NCBI GenBank assembly: GCA_910585545.1 | Contig: CAJUFN010000001.1 | Coordinates: forward strand, 62,001-126,000 | Direction of reading: 5' to 3' | Length of the DNA stretch: 64,000 bases | DNA from: an uncultured Lachnospiraceae bacterium | Lineage (GTDB): Bacteria; Bacillota; Clostridia; Lachnospirales; Lachnospiraceae | Part shown: piece after piece, positions 39,888 through 49,612 of the stretch | Position numbering within the stretch: the first letter of the stretch is position 1 | How the letters are laid out: the number at the start of each line of letters is the position of its first letter | Notes under the pieces: generated by a model | Database searches by the model: none | Told to the model about the DNA's origin: nothing | Seen by the model: the letters and a program-made list of their open reading frames with translations, nothing else | Translations under genes and position numbers: made by a program

Positions 39888-41101
39888 AACGTATCATCAT
39901 AGTAGGAGCGGGAGCATCCGGGATGATGGCAGCAATCGTTGCCAGAAGAGCCGGTGCAGATGTTATCGTATTAGAGCAAAATGAAGAAGTCGGAAAGAAG
40001 ATTCTGGCAACCGGAAATGGCAAATGCAATTTTTCGAATATCTATCAGGAACCTCTTTGTTACCGCAGTAATGAGCCTAAGAAAGCATGGGATATCGTAA
40101 ATCGTTTTTCTTATCAGGATACGATTCGTTTTTTTACCGAGCTTGGCATTTATTCGAAAAATAAAAATGGATATTTATATCCGAATTCCGAGCAAGCGTC
40201 TTCTGTAAGAGATGTATTGTTTCTGGAAATGGAAAATCTGGGCGTGAAATTAAAAACAGGCATTCATGTGAAAAATATTTGGCATGAAAAAGAATGCTGG
40301 CATGTTACGGATAATAAGACAGTGTATCAAGCAGATGCAGTGATTGTTGCCTCAGGTTCGCAAGCGTCTAACATTAAAGGAAGCGATGGGAGCGGCTATA
40401 TGTTTGCAAAGGAAAATGGACTCCATGTAATTCCCCCTATCCCGGCACTCGTACAATTAAAATGCCGTGAGAAGGTGTATAAACATCTTGCAGGAGTAAG
40501 AACGCAGGTCAAAATATCTTTGTATATAAATAATGTATTTACAGCCTCGGATACCGGAGAATTACAGCTTACAAATTATGGAATCTCGGGTATTCCAACG
40601 TTTCAGGTAAGCCGTTTCGCAGCCAAAGCCTTATACGAGAAAAAAGAAGTTCATGCAATATTGGATTTTGCTCCGGAATTCGAAAAAGAGCAATTTGAAA
40701 GATTTCTAAGGCACCGGAAGAAACTGTGTGGGAAACGTAAGATGAAGAATTTCTTTACAGGACTTTTCCATGAAAAATTATCCGCGACATGGCTTATGAT
40801 CGCCAGAATCGATCTTGAAAAATACGCAGAAGAATTAAGCGAAGAAGAGCTTTTGAAACTGACAAGGATTATTAAGGAATTTAAAACAGTAATTATTGAT
40901 ACCAATCCATACACACAGGCACAGGTTTGTGCAGGAGGTGTGGATTTAAATGATTTGACGAAGGATTTAGAATCTAAAAAGAATAAAGGGCTTTATTTTA
41001 TCGGGGAAGTTGTAGATGTAGATGGAATGTGCGGCGGATATAATCTTCAATGGGCGTGGTCTTCAGGATTTATTGCCGGAACACATGCATCAATGCAATA
41101 G
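39884..41101 (+). CDS. HI0933-family flavoprotein (BaiN/RdsA-like)
   Basis: 405 aa. FAD-binding GAGASGMMAAIVARRAGADV at the start, then GKKILATGNGKCNFSN, which is diagnostic for the HI0933 family, and at the end QVCAGGVDLNDL and FIGEVVDVDGMCGGYNLQWAWSSG. Members are cytoplasmic FAD proteins; BaiN was proposed in bile-acid dehydroxylation, but most roles are unknown. It overlaps the upstream PLP gene by four bases and is followed 11 bases later by a second flavoprotein. Confidence 0.9.
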   Translation: MKRIIIVGAGASGMMAAIVARRAGADVIVLEQNEEVGKKILATGNGKCNFSNIYQEPLCYRSNEPKKAWDIVNRFSYQDTIRFFTELGIYSKNKNGYLYPNSEQASSVRDVLFLEMENLGVKLKTGIHVKNIWHEKECWHVTDNKTVYQADAVIVASGSQASNIKGSDGSGYMFAKENGLHVIPPIPALVQLKCREKVYKHLAGVRTQVKISLYINNVFTASDTGELQLTNYGISGIPTFQVSRFAAKALYEKKEVHAILDFAPEFEKEQFERFLRHRKKLCGKRKMKNFFTGLFHEKLSATWLMIARIDLEKYAEELSEEELLKLTRIIKEFKTVIIDTNPYTQAQVCAGGVDLNDLTKDLESKKNKGLYFIGEVVDVDGMCGGYNLQWAWSSGFIAGTHASMQ

Positions 41102-41112
41102 AGGAAGAAAAT

Positions 41113-42738
41113 ATGATACAGATAAACCAGCTGAAATTACCATGCGAACATGGAGAAGGAGAAATACTTGTAAAGGCATCAAAACTTTTAAAATGCGCTC
41201 CTTCTGAAATTACAGAGATAAAAATTTTAAGGAAATCGATAGATGCACGCAAAAAGCCGCAAATCTTTTTCATCTATACAATACTTGTGAAATTAAAAAA
41301 TCAAAGCAACGAGCAACGAATCGTGAAAAGCTTAAAAAATAAAGACATCAACGTAGCCTCGGATAAAAAATATCAGGCCCCTTTGTTTGGAAGCCAACTA
41401 TTAGAGCATCGTCCGGTGATTATCGGAAGCGGTCCGGCGGGACTTTTCTGCGCTTATATGCTGGCCGAATGGGGATATCGTCCAATTATCTTTGAGCGGG
41501 GAGAATGTGTAGAAAAACGCCTGAAAAGTGTAGAAGCATTCTGGTCAGGTGAAACGTTAAAAAAAGATTCCAATGTGCAGTTCGGAGAAGGCGGAGCAGG
41601 AACGTTTTCGGACGGAAAATTGAATACGCTTGTAAAGGACCCTTGCGGAAGGAATAAAAAGGTACTGGAAGTCTTTGTAAAACATGGAGCGCCAAAGCAG
41701 ATTATTTATGATTATAAGCCGCATATCGGAACGGACATCTTGACAAGTGTGATTCGAAATATGAGGGAAACCATCATAAAAAATGGCGGGAATATTTATT
41801 TTGAACATAAGATGACGGATATCGTTCTAAAAAAGAAAAAAGATTCTATCAAAGTAGAGAAAATTATCATTGCGCATGATGGTAAAAAAGAAGAGATTGA
41901 CTGTGAGCAGCTTATTTTAGCGCTCGGGCACAGCGCAAGAGATACATTTTTTATGCTGCATGAAAAAGAAATTCCGATGGAAGCGAAAGCATTTGCCGTC
42001 GGAGTGCGAGTAGAACATCCTCAAAGATTGATCAACCAATCCCAGTATGGAACAAAAGAACATGATATTTTAGGAGCGGCGCCTTATAAATTAGCTGCCA
42101 ATTTGGACTCCGGCAGAGGAGTGTACTCGTTTTGTATGTGTCCGGGCGGGTATGTGGTGAATGCATCTTCCGAGGAAGGGCGCTTAGCAGTTAATGGCAT
42201 GAGTTATCATGACAGGAATAGTACACATGCCAACAGTGCGATCGTAGTCACGGTAACACCAGAAGATTACGGAGACAAAGAAGATGCTTTGTCAGGTATT
42301 TATTTTCAGCAGAAATTAGAAAGTGCAGCCTATCAAGCAGGAAAAGGTAAGATTCCGGTACAAAGGTTTGAGGATTTCTGTGAAGACAGAAAAAGTACGA
42401 TACTTACCGAGATACCATGCATGAAAGGTAACTATACGCCTGCTAATGTAAGATCTGTTTTTCCGGAAGAAATTGCCGCATCCATCGAAAAAGGCATATT
42501 TTTGTTCGACAAAAAAATCAAAGGGTTTGCACACAAGGATGTATTACTCTCCGGTGTAGAGAGCAGGACCTCTTCCCCAGTGCGTATCATGAGAAATCCG
42601 GAATTTGAATCGGAAGTACAAGGAATTTATCCTTGCGGGGAAGGAGCAGGCTATGCCGGAGGGATTACTTCGGCGGCTATGGACGGCATAAAAACAGCGG
42701 AAGCAATCGCCAGAAAATACCGCAGATTCGACATTTGA
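41113..42738 (+). CDS. NAD(P)/FAD-dependent dehydrogenase, COG2509 family
   Basis: 541 aa from ATG 41113, after GAGGAAGAAA; an upstream in-frame start at 41050 lies inside the preceding gene. A small N-terminal domain (about 1-90, LPCEHGEGEILVKASKLLK) precedes the FAD domain with GSGPAGLFCAYMLAEWGYRP near 106-125 and FGEGGAGTFSDGKLNT. The C-terminus has YPCGEGAGYAGGITSAAMDG. The family is widespread in anaerobes with no settled reaction. Second of two adjacent flavoproteins at the end of the mutS message. Confidence 0.88.
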   Translation: MIQINQLKLPCEHGEGEILVKASKLLKCAPSEITEIKILRKSIDARKKPQIFFIYTILVKLKNQSNEQRIVKSLKNKDINVASDKKYQAPLFGSQLLEHRPVIIGSGPAGLFCAYMLAEWGYRPIIFERGECVEKRLKSVEAFWSGETLKKDSNVQFGEGGAGTFSDGKLNTLVKDPCGRNKKVLEVFVKHGAPKQIIYDYKPHIGTDILTSVIRNMRETIIKNGGNIYFEHKMTDIVLKKKKDSIKVEKIIIAHDGKKEEIDCEQLILALGHSARDTFFMLHEKEIPMEAKAFAVGVRVEHPQRLINQSQYGTKEHDILGAAPYKLAANLDSGRGVYSFCMCPGGYVVNASSEEGRLAVNGMSYHDRNSTHANSAIVVTVTPEDYGDKEDALSGIYFQQKLESAAYQAGKGKIPVQRFEDFCEDRKSTILTEIPCMKGNYTPANVRSVFPEEIAASIEKGIFLFDKKIKGFAHKDVLLSGVESRTSSPVRIMRNPEFESEVQGIYPCGEGAGYAGGITSAAMDGIKTAEAIARKYRRFDI

Positions 42739-42859
42739 AAGAAAACCTTAAGAAATTTAATGGGAACAGCTATGTACACGTTTTTTAAATTATGTTAAAA
42801 TATGGTATGTTTGTGGTAGGGAATATAGATAAGCGATGGTGCGTTTCGGGTAAAAAAAG

Positions 42860-43552
42860 ATGTATCAATCCAATAAAATGAAAGAAATTCCTTATTCCGA
42901 ACGTCCTTATGAAAAATGTGAACGTTTCGGAGTACAAGCTTTGACAGAGGCTGAACTATTAGCAGTCCTGTTAAGGACGGGTGTGGAAGGAGAAAGTGTC
43001 TTGAGCCTTGCACACAAATTACTTTGTGTAAACGGAACGGAAGATGTATTGTCTTTATATGACTGGAATAAAGAAAGTCTTATGAAAATAAAAGGAATCG
43101 GCAGAATAAAGGCAATCCAGATTCTTTGTCTTCTGGAATTTGCAAGACGTCTTTCGAAGGCGGAGGCATTGCCGAAGCTATGTTTTGAAACAGCAAAAAG
43201 CATTGCCGATTATTATATGCATGATATGCGTTATTTAAAACAGGAACATTTAAAATTATTGCTTTTAGATACAAAGATAAAGTTGATTGGAGAAAAGGAT
43301 ATGTTTGTGGGAACCAAGGATGCGTCCTTGGTTTCGCCAAGAGAACTATTCATTGAAGCATTGCAAAAACAGGCTTCTAGTGTCATCCTTTTGCACAATC
43401 ATCCAAGTGGAGATCCTACTCCAAGCAAAGAAGATATTTTGGTCACCAAACGAATTCAGGCTGCCGGGAAAATGATCGGCATCGAGTTGTTAGACCATAT
43501 AATTATTGGCAATAATTGCTATATAAGTTTTCACGAAAAGAAGATTATATAA
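42860..43552 (+). CDS. radC: RadC family JAB/MPN domain protein
   Basis: 230 aa. An N-terminal helix-hairpin-helix region (ALTEAELLAVLLRTG, then IKGIGRIKAIQIL) is followed by an MPN/JAMM domain with HNHPSGDPTPSKED supplying the HxHx7D metal ligands. Named DNA repair protein RadC historically, though a repair role is doubtful. It precedes mreC by 21 bases, as in many Firmicutes, and probably shares its message. The 121-base upstream gap is AT-rich, with TAAAAT near 42796 but no convincing promoter pair. Confidence 0.93.
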   Translation: MYQSNKMKEIPYSERPYEKCERFGVQALTEAELLAVLLRTGVEGESVLSLAHKLLCVNGTEDVLSLYDWNKESLMKIKGIGRIKAIQILCLLEFARRLSKAEALPKLCFETAKSIADYYMHDMRYLKQEHLKLLLLDTKIKLIGEKDMFVGTKDASLVSPRELFIEALQKQASSVILLHNHPSGDPTPSKEDILVTKRIQAAGKMIGIELLDHIIIGNNCYISFHEKKII

Positions 43553-43573
43553 TTAATAGGTGGATGAAATAAA

Positions 43574-44434
43574 ATGAAAATGAGAAAACGTACTCCTTTA
43601 TTAAGTAAATACTGGCTGATCATTTTGGCAGTTCTTTGCGTTGGTTTGCTGCTTTTGTCTGCATTCACAGATGGAAAAGCCGCAGGCCCGCTTCGCGGAG
43701 TTGCAAACTATACAATCGTTCCGATGCAAACGGCGCTCAATAAGGCAGGTGTATGGCTTAGTGATGTAACGCAGAACTTTGAGACGTTAGAAGAAGTAAA
43801 ACAAAAAAATGAAGAACTTCAAAGCAGGGTGGACGAGCTTACGATTGAAAAAAACAATCTGCAGCAGCAACGTGCCGAACTGGAGCGGTTAAGGGAATTA
43901 TATAAATTAGACTTACATTATTCGGAATATGAGAAAATAGGCGCTCATGTTATTGCGAATAACGGAAGTAACTGGTTTAGCAGTTTTGTCATTGATAAAG
44001 GCGAAAATGACGGGATCAAAACAGATATGAATGTTATGGCTGGCAGTGGGCTGGTAGGGATCGTAACAAAAACCGGACCAAACTGGGCGGAGGTTCGTTC
44101 TATTATTGATGATGCGAGCAATATCAGCGCGATGGCATTATCTACGTCTGATATTTGTATTGTACGCGGAGATTTGACATTAATGAAAGATGGAAGGATT
44201 AAATTTGAGAAACTTCCAAAAAGCGATGTGGAAATAGAAGTAGGCGAACAGATTGTGACCTCTTATACCAGCAGCAAATATGTACAGGGAATTTTAATTG
44301 GATATATTTCTGAGATCAATGATGATGCAAATAATCTGACTCGTTCAGGGTATCTGACTCCGGTAGTTGATTTTGAACATTTGCAGGAGGTACTTGTGAT
44401 CACACAGAGGAAATCCGATATGATTGAAGAATAA
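43574..44434 (+). CDS. mreC: Rod shape-determining protein MreC
   Basis: 286 aa. One membrane helix at about 12-31, then a coiled coil about 70-115 (ETLEEVKQKNEELQSRVDELTIEKNNLQQQRAEL region), then the beta-rich extracytoplasmic domain ending VDFEHLQEVLVI. MreC scaffolds the elongasome (RodA, PBP2, MreD) at the membrane. TAGGTGG lies upstream of the start. mreD, pbp2, min genes and rodA follow on one message. No mreB is present here. Confidence 0.95.
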   Translation: MKMRKRTPLLSKYWLIILAVLCVGLLLLSAFTDGKAAGPLRGVANYTIVPMQTALNKAGVWLSDVTQNFETLEEVKQKNEELQSRVDELTIEKNNLQQQRAELERLRELYKLDLHYSEYEKIGAHVIANNGSNWFSSFVIDKGENDGIKTDMNVMAGSGLVGIVTKTGPNWAEVRSIIDDASNISAMALSTSDICIVRGDLTLMKDGRIKFEKLPKSDVEIEVGEQIVTSYTSSKYVQGILIGYISEINDDANNLTRSGYLTPVVDFEHLQEVLVITQRKSDMIEE

Positions 44435-44455
44435 TGGAAAGGAGTACTTCTGACA

Positions 44456-44992
44456 TTGAAAATAAAGATAAAAAGAATTCTTGTACTTATTGTGCTTGTC
44501 ATCATTAGCTTTTTACTTCAGACTTCTGTATTGAAGCATATTGCGATCGGCTCTATCACTCCGAATCTTTTCATTATACTTGTTTCTTCGTTTGGATTTA
44601 TGCGAGGGAAAAAAGAAGGCATGTTGATAGGCTTCTTTTTGGGTCTTCTTATAGACATTTTTTATGGAGTGGGAAATTTGATAGGATTTTATGCGCTGGT
44701 ATATCTGGTGATCGGATACCTGAATGGATTTTTTAAGCGCCGTTTTCTTGCAGATGATATCAAACTTCCGATTGCTCTGATTTTGGGAAGTGAATTTTCG
44801 TACGGGCTTGTGAATTATCTGTTTTTGTACATGATGAGAAGTAAGTTTCAATTTATCTATTATTTTGGACAGATTATCATGCCCGAACTTGTATATACAA
44901 TTTTAGTGACTTTGATATTTTACCCAATTATTTTAAGAATAAATCAGTTCTTAGAGGCAGATGAAAAAAGGAGTGCTGGCAAATTTGTTTGA
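44456..44992 (+). CDS. mreD: Rod shape-determining protein MreD
   Basis: 178 aa starting at TTG 44456 after AAAGGAG (11-base spacing). It has five or six membrane helices spread over the whole length, with the conserved PNLFIILVSSFGFMRGKKEGMLIGFFLGLLIDI stretch (about 35-67) of MreD. It is an integral partner of MreC in lateral wall synthesis. The 3' end overlaps the PBP2 gene by 32 bases (by eight if PBP2 starts at TTG 44985). Confidence 0.92.
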   Translation: MKIKIKRILVLIVLVIISFLLQTSVLKHIAIGSITPNLFIILVSSFGFMRGKKEGMLIGFFLGLLIDIFYGVGNLIGFYALVYLVIGYLNGFFKRRFLADDIKLPIALILGSEFSYGLVNYLFLYMMRSKFQFIYYFGQIIMPELVYTILVTLIFYPIILRINQFLEADEKRSAGKFV

Positions 44993-47879
44993 GCAATTTA
45001 AGAATATATGTAAAAAGATAGCCGGTTCGAGATTAACAGTCGTTGTAATCGCTTTTTGCGTGATGTTTGCGATATTAATTCACCGTGTATTTATTCTTCA
45101 GATTGTAAATGGTCAGGAAACGCTTGAAAATTACAAGTTGAAGATTCAAAAGACACGATACACCGAAGGTACCAGAGGAAATATCTTGGATGTAAACGGG
45201 AATGTTCTTGCTTACAATAAACTGGCTTATACAGTAACAATTGAAGATAATGGCTCGTATTCAAATGAAAAAGAGCGCAATCAGGTTTTAAATGATACTA
45301 TCCTCAAAGTTATTCAGATGGTAGAAAAAAATGGTGATACTGTCGTCAATGATTTTGGTATAGTAATAAATGCAAATGATACCTATGAATTTACAGCGGC
45401 GGAAGGAACTTCCAGGCTTCGTTTTCTTGCAGATGTCTATGGATATCCTAAAATCGATGAACTTTCAGAAAAAGAGCGTACTTCTTCTCCAGATGATGTC
45501 ATTGATTTTTTGTGCAATGGAAGCAAAAAAAAGGGAGTTGCAGGGTACGGAATCAATCAAGAGGATTATGACCGGCAGACAATCTTAAAACTGGTGAATA
45601 TCCGCTATGCAATCGGACTGAACTCTTACCAGAAATATATTCCGGTTGTGATCGCTTCTGATGTCAACGAAAATACAGTAGCTGAAATCATGGAACACAT
45701 GGATACACTGCAAGGAGTGAATATTTCCGAAGATTCCATCCGGTATTACAATGACAGCAAATATTTTGCATCTTTAATTGGTTACACCGGAAAGATTTCT
45801 ACAGAGGAATATGATAGATTGACAGCAGACGAAAAGAATAAAAAGAAGTATTCCAAAACAGATACCATTGGAAAAGCCGGGTTAGAGCAGTCTATGGATG
45901 CTGTCTTAAAAGGTACCAAAGGAGAAGATACTATCTATGTAGACAGTGTTGGAAAAATACTCGAAACAGTGAAAGGAACAGAGGCAAAAGCAGGTAATAA
46001 TCTTTATTTGAGTATTGATAAAAATCTTCAGATTGCTGCTTATAAACTGATTGAAGAGAAAATTGCAGGTATTTTGCTGGCAAAAATGCAAAATGTAATG
46101 GAATACACACCAGATCCGGAAGGTAATACAAAAAATATCATTATTCCAATCGGAGATGTCTATTGTGCATTATTGGAAAACGAAGTGTTGGATTTGGATC
46201 ATCTGAAACTGGAATCCGCAAAAGAGAATGAAAAAGCGATCTATGCAAGTTTCTCATCAAACCTTGGTACCGTGATCGAAAAAGTTATGGCTCAGCTTTC
46301 CAATCCGGAAGCCGCTGCTTACAAAGAGCTTGATAAGGAGATGCAAAACTATCTGAATTATCTTGATATCACTATATTAAGACGCAATACGGGCATTTTA
46401 AACACAGGCGCCATTGACACCAATGATGAGACCTATAAAGCATGGACAGCAGAAGAGACAATTAGTTTTTATGACTATTTGAATTATGCAATCTCCAAAA
46501 ACTGGATTGATACTTCCAAGCTACAGAAATATCTTCCGGAAAAAAGTAATTATTCTGATGTGACAGAAACTTATCAGGCACTTTTGGCCTTTTTAAAAGA
46601 ATATATACAAACCGACAGCGGTTTTGAAAAGTTAGTTTACCGTTATCTTGTACGCAATGGCACTATCAGCGGCACCAAGCTTTGTCTTGCATTATATGAA
46701 CAAGGGGTTCTCAATTATGACGAAACTTCTTTTCAGTCACTTGCATCCGGCAGTATAACGGCGTATGATTTTATGCGTTCGAAGATCCAAAATCTGGAGA
46801 TTACGCCTGGACAGCTTGCTTTAGAGCCATGTACCGGTTCTATGGTCGTAACAGATGTCAAGACCGGCAAAGTGTTAGCTTGCGTATCCTATCCGGGATA
46901 TGACAATAACCGTCTGGCAAACAGTATGGATTCTTCTTATTTCGCAAAATTGAATACAGATATGTCAAGACCTCTGTATAATAGCGCTACTCAGGAAAAA
47001 ACGGCTCCTGGATCCACTTATAAAATGCTTACAACGGTAGCCGGAATCGGGGAAGGGGTTATCGATAATGGCAGCTACTTAGGCTGTTCCGGTGAATATA
47101 CTAAGATCAAGCCGAGCCCGAAATGTTGGATCTATCCGGGAGGAGCTCATGGAACATTGGGAATTACGGAAGCATTAGATGTATCCTGTAACAGTTTTTA
47201 TTATGAAGTCGGTTATCGCCTTGGCGTTACGGATGAGAATTATTCCAGTGAAACCGGTACCCAGGCGCTTGCAAAATATGCAGATGCGTTTGGACTTAGC
47301 AGTACATCAGGACTTGAGATTCCGGAATCCGAGCCACAGGTTTCCGATTCTGATTCCGTTCGTTCTGCGATCGGACAGGGTACGAATAACTATACCGTGA
47401 GTCAGCTTGCGAGATATGTAACTGCAGTTGCAAACAGAGGAAATGTATTTGATTTAAGTCTCTTAAGTCATGTAGAAGATACAAAAGGAAAAACAATCGA
47501 AACTTATGAACCAAAGCTAAAGAATACGATGGATGATGTAAGCTCTGCAACATGGGATTCCGTACAAAACGGAATGGTTTCTATGGTTTCGCATTCATCC
47601 ACATTCGTGCCTATACGAAACAGTGATTTTTCCATGGCAGGAAAAACAGGTACTGCACAGCAAAGTAAGGTACATCCCGATCATGCATTGTTTGTCGGAT
47701 ATGCTCCGGCAGAGGAACCCCAAATTGCCGTCGCAACCCGTATTGCCAATGGATACAGCTCTTCTTATGCAGCAGAGCTTGGAAGGGATATCGTACGATA
47801 TAAATACGAACTGGCAGAAGAGACAGAATTAATCAAGGGCACTGCAGGTGAAATCGGCGAAGCGATTGCAGGTGACTAA
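44961..47879 (+). CDS. Penicillin-binding protein 2 (elongasome transpeptidase) with large insertion
   Basis: 972 aa from ATG 44961; TTG 44985 after AAAGGAG, with the same 11-base spacing as mreD, is an equally good start. Order: membrane helix about 25-48, PBP dimerisation domain about 60-350, then transpeptidase motifs APGSTYKMLT (SxxK), SCNSFYYE (SxN) and AGKTGTAQ (KTG). The catalytic domain is interrupted: helix AYKLIEEKIAGILL near 360 and strand GSMVVTDVKTGKVLA near 626 are normally close together, leaving about 255 extra residues. It crosslinks lateral peptidoglycan with RodA, encoded further down. I read it as full length and active. Confidence 0.92.
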   Translation: MKKGVLANLFEQFKNICKKIAGSRLTVVVIAFCVMFAILIHRVFILQIVNGQETLENYKLKIQKTRYTEGTRGNILDVNGNVLAYNKLAYTVTIEDNGSYSNEKERNQVLNDTILKVIQMVEKNGDTVVNDFGIVINANDTYEFTAAEGTSRLRFLADVYGYPKIDELSEKERTSSPDDVIDFLCNGSKKKGVAGYGINQEDYDRQTILKLVNIRYAIGLNSYQKYIPVVIASDVNENTVAEIMEHMDTLQGVNISEDSIRYYNDSKYFASLIGYTGKISTEEYDRLTADEKNKKKYSKTDTIGKAGLEQSMDAVLKGTKGEDTIYVDSVGKILETVKGTEAKAGNNLYLSIDKNLQIAAYKLIEEKIAGILLAKMQNVMEYTPDPEGNTKNIIIPIGDVYCALLENEVLDLDHLKLESAKENEKAIYASFSSNLGTVIEKVMAQLSNPEAAAYKELDKEMQNYLNYLDITILRRNTGILNTGAIDTNDETYKAWTAEETISFYDYLNYAISKNWIDTSKLQKYLPEKSNYSDVTETYQALLAFLKEYIQTDSGFEKLVYRYLVRNGTISGTKLCLALYEQGVLNYDETSFQSLASGSITAYDFMRSKIQNLEITPGQLALEPCTGSMVVTDVKTGKVLACVSYPGYDNNRLANSMDSSYFAKLNTDMSRPLYNSATQEKTAPGSTYKMLTTVAGIGEGVIDNGSYLGCSGEYTKIKPSPKCWIYPGGAHGTLGITEALDVSCNSFYYEVGYRLGVTDENYSSETGTQALAKYADAFGLSSTSGLEIPESEPQVSDSDSVRSAIGQGTNNYTVSQLARYVTAVANRGNVFDLSLLSHVEDTKGKTIETYEPKLKNTMDDVSSATWDSVQNGMVSMVSHSSTFVPIRNSDFSMAGKTGTAQQSKVHPDHALFVGYAPAEEPQIAVATRIANGYSSSYAAELGRDIVRYKYELAEETELIKGTAGEIGEAIAGD

Positions 47880-47898
47880 CCTTAGGAGGATGATGGTC

Positions 47899-48543
47899 AT
47901 GAAGTATGCTGTTATGATCAAGAGCAGCAAATACGGTCTTCGAATATTCCTGGATGCAAAGGCACCATATGAGGAAGTAAAAGAACAGTTGAGAGAGCGA
48001 TTTGTCGCACTTCGCAAATTCTTAAAACATGCGACCATGGCAGTTACATTTGAAGGACGTGTTTTGACATGTACACAAGAGCAAGAGTTGGTCGAATTGA
48101 TGTGTGAGGCTGGAGAGATTACCATCACATGCATCGTAGACCAGAGTGAAAATACCGCGATACATTACCGAAAGATACTCGATAAGTGTAAAGAAGAAAC
48201 GCCCAAACAGGATGGTCAGTTTTATAAAGGTACCTTAAAAAGACATCAGATTTTAGAATCCGATACAAGTATTGTGATTCTTGGCGATGTAGAAGCAGGA
48301 GCAACGGTTGCCGCAAAAGGGAATATTGTTGTGCTTGGCAATATTCGGGGAAATGTTCATGCAGGTGTTTCCGGAAGGAAAAGTGCAGTGATCGTAGGTC
48401 TTTCTTTCTATCCAAATCGAGTGAGAATTGCAGATATGGAAGCAAAACAGCTCCCATACAGTGAAGAGGAAGATACTTCAATCAATCCTAAGATTGCCGG
48501 TATCCGAAATGCACATCTCTATATCAGAGCACTGGCGCGATAG
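47899..48543 (+). CDS. minC: Septum site-determining protein MinC
   Basis: 214 aa from ATG 47899, nine bases after AGGAGG. An N-terminal MinC_N-like domain (about 1-95) is followed by the C-terminal beta-helix: FYKGTLKRHQILESDTSIVILGDVEAGATVAAKGNIVVLG and RGNVHAG. It inhibits FtsZ assembly and is delivered to the membrane by MinD. minC-minD-minE is complete and in the usual order, 19 bases after PBP2. Confidence 0.94.
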   Translation: MKYAVMIKSSKYGLRIFLDAKAPYEEVKEQLRERFVALRKFLKHATMAVTFEGRVLTCTQEQELVELMCEAGEITITCIVDQSENTAIHYRKILDKCKEETPKQDGQFYKGTLKRHQILESDTSIVILGDVEAGATVAAKGNIVVLGNIRGNVHAGVSGRKSAVIVGLSFYPNRVRIADMEAKQLPYSEEEDTSINPKIAGIRNAHLYIRALAR

Positions 48544-48574
48544 AATATTTCAGAACATTTTGGAGGAATTTTTC

Positions 48575-49366
48575 ATGGGTGAAATCATTGTAGTAACATC
48601 AGGAAAGGGCGGTGTGGGCAAGACAACAACAACTGCTAATCTTGGTGTAGGACTTGCACGTTTAGATAAAAAAGTAATTGTAATTGATACGGATTTAGGA
48701 TTACGTAATCTTGATGTAGTAATGGGCCTTGAAAATCGTATTGTATACAATCTGATCGATGTGATTGAAGGAAATTGCCGATTAAAACAGGCCCTGATCA
48801 AAGACAGGCGATGTGAGACATTATACTTACTTCCATCTGCACAGACGAGAGATAAAAATGCAATTTCTCCGGAACAAATGCAAAAACTGACCGGAGAATT
48901 AAAGGAAGAGTTTGATTACGTGCTTCTGGATTGTCCGGCGGGTATTGAACAAGGGTTTAAAAATGCAGTTGCAGGGGCCACTCGCGCAATTGTAGTGACG
49001 ACTCCTGAGGTATCTGCTATCCGTGATGCAGACCGCATCATTGGGCTGTTAGAAGCTGAACATATGAAAAAAATCGATCTGGTCATTAACCGCATTCGTA
49101 TGGATATGGTAAAGAGGGGCGATATGATGTCTGTTGCTGATGTAACGGAGATTCTTTCGATTCCTCTGATCGGCGCGATTCCAGATGATGAGCAGGTTGT
49201 GATCAGCAGCAATCAAGGGGAACCTGTTGTTGGTCCGGATTCTTTAGCCGGACAGGCATATTCCAATATTTGCCGGAGGATTACCGGTGAAGAGATTCCG
49301 TTTTTGGATCTGGATTCCGGATCTGGATTTTTTACACGGATCGGAAAATTATTCAAGAAAAAATAG
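48575..49366 (+). CDS. minD: Septum site-determining ATPase MinD
   Basis: 263 aa from ATG 48575 (TGGAGGAA upstream); upstream in-frame starts would intrude on minC. The deviant Walker A GKGGVGKTT lies near residues 10-18, with DTDLGLRNLDVVMG and the DCPAGIE switch. The C-terminal GFFTRIGKLFKKK is the amphipathic membrane-targeting helix. ATP-bound dimers attach to the membrane and recruit MinC; MinE (next gene) releases them. Confidence 0.96.
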   Translation: MGEIIVVTSGKGGVGKTTTTANLGVGLARLDKKVIVIDTDLGLRNLDVVMGLENRIVYNLIDVIEGNCRLKQALIKDRRCETLYLLPSAQTRDKNAISPEQMQKLTGELKEEFDYVLLDCPAGIEQGFKNAVAGATRAIVVTTPEVSAIRDADRIIGLLEAEHMKKIDLVINRIRMDMVKRGDMMSVADVTEILSIPLIGAIPDDEQVVISSNQGEPVVGPDSLAGQAYSNICRRITGEEIPFLDLDSGSGFFTRIGKLFKKK

Positions 49367-49378
49367 GAGGTAAATGAT

Positions 49379-49612
49379 ATGGGGGTGTTTGAGCCGTCAA
49401 ACCGACAGCCTTCCGTCACCATCGCAAAAGACCGTCTGAAAACATTATTGATCCAAGATCGTGTACCTTGTTGTGCACCAGACAAATTTGATCAATTAAA
49501 AATTGAATTATACCGGACGATATCAAAATACATCGAAGTTACTCAGGAGAATTTTGAAGTTCAGGTAACTCGTTCTGAGATTAATATCTTACTTACAGGA
49601 GAAAAACATTGA
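49379..49612 (+). CDS. minE: Cell division topological specificity factor MinE
   Basis: 77 aa. The core AKDRLKTLLIQDRVPCCAP contains the MinD-binding anti-helix/beta segment, and the C-terminal half TRSEINILLTGEKH matches the MinE dimer domain. The start has GGAGG nine bases before. MinE stimulates MinD ATPase and drives oscillation. A MinE together with MinCD in a Gram-positive spore former is typical of Clostridia, unlike Bacillus, which uses DivIVA/MinJ. The stop overlaps the rodA TTG. Confidence 0.93.
   Translation: MGVFEPSNRQPSVTIAKDRLKTLLIQDRVPCCAPDKFDQLKIELYRTISKYIEVTQENFEVQVTRSEINILLTGEKH

Noticed and set aside
41050..41112. Extended N-terminus of the COG2509 flavoprotein
   Set aside because: It falls inside the preceding flavoprotein gene; ATG 41113 follows GAGGAAG and matches the family start.
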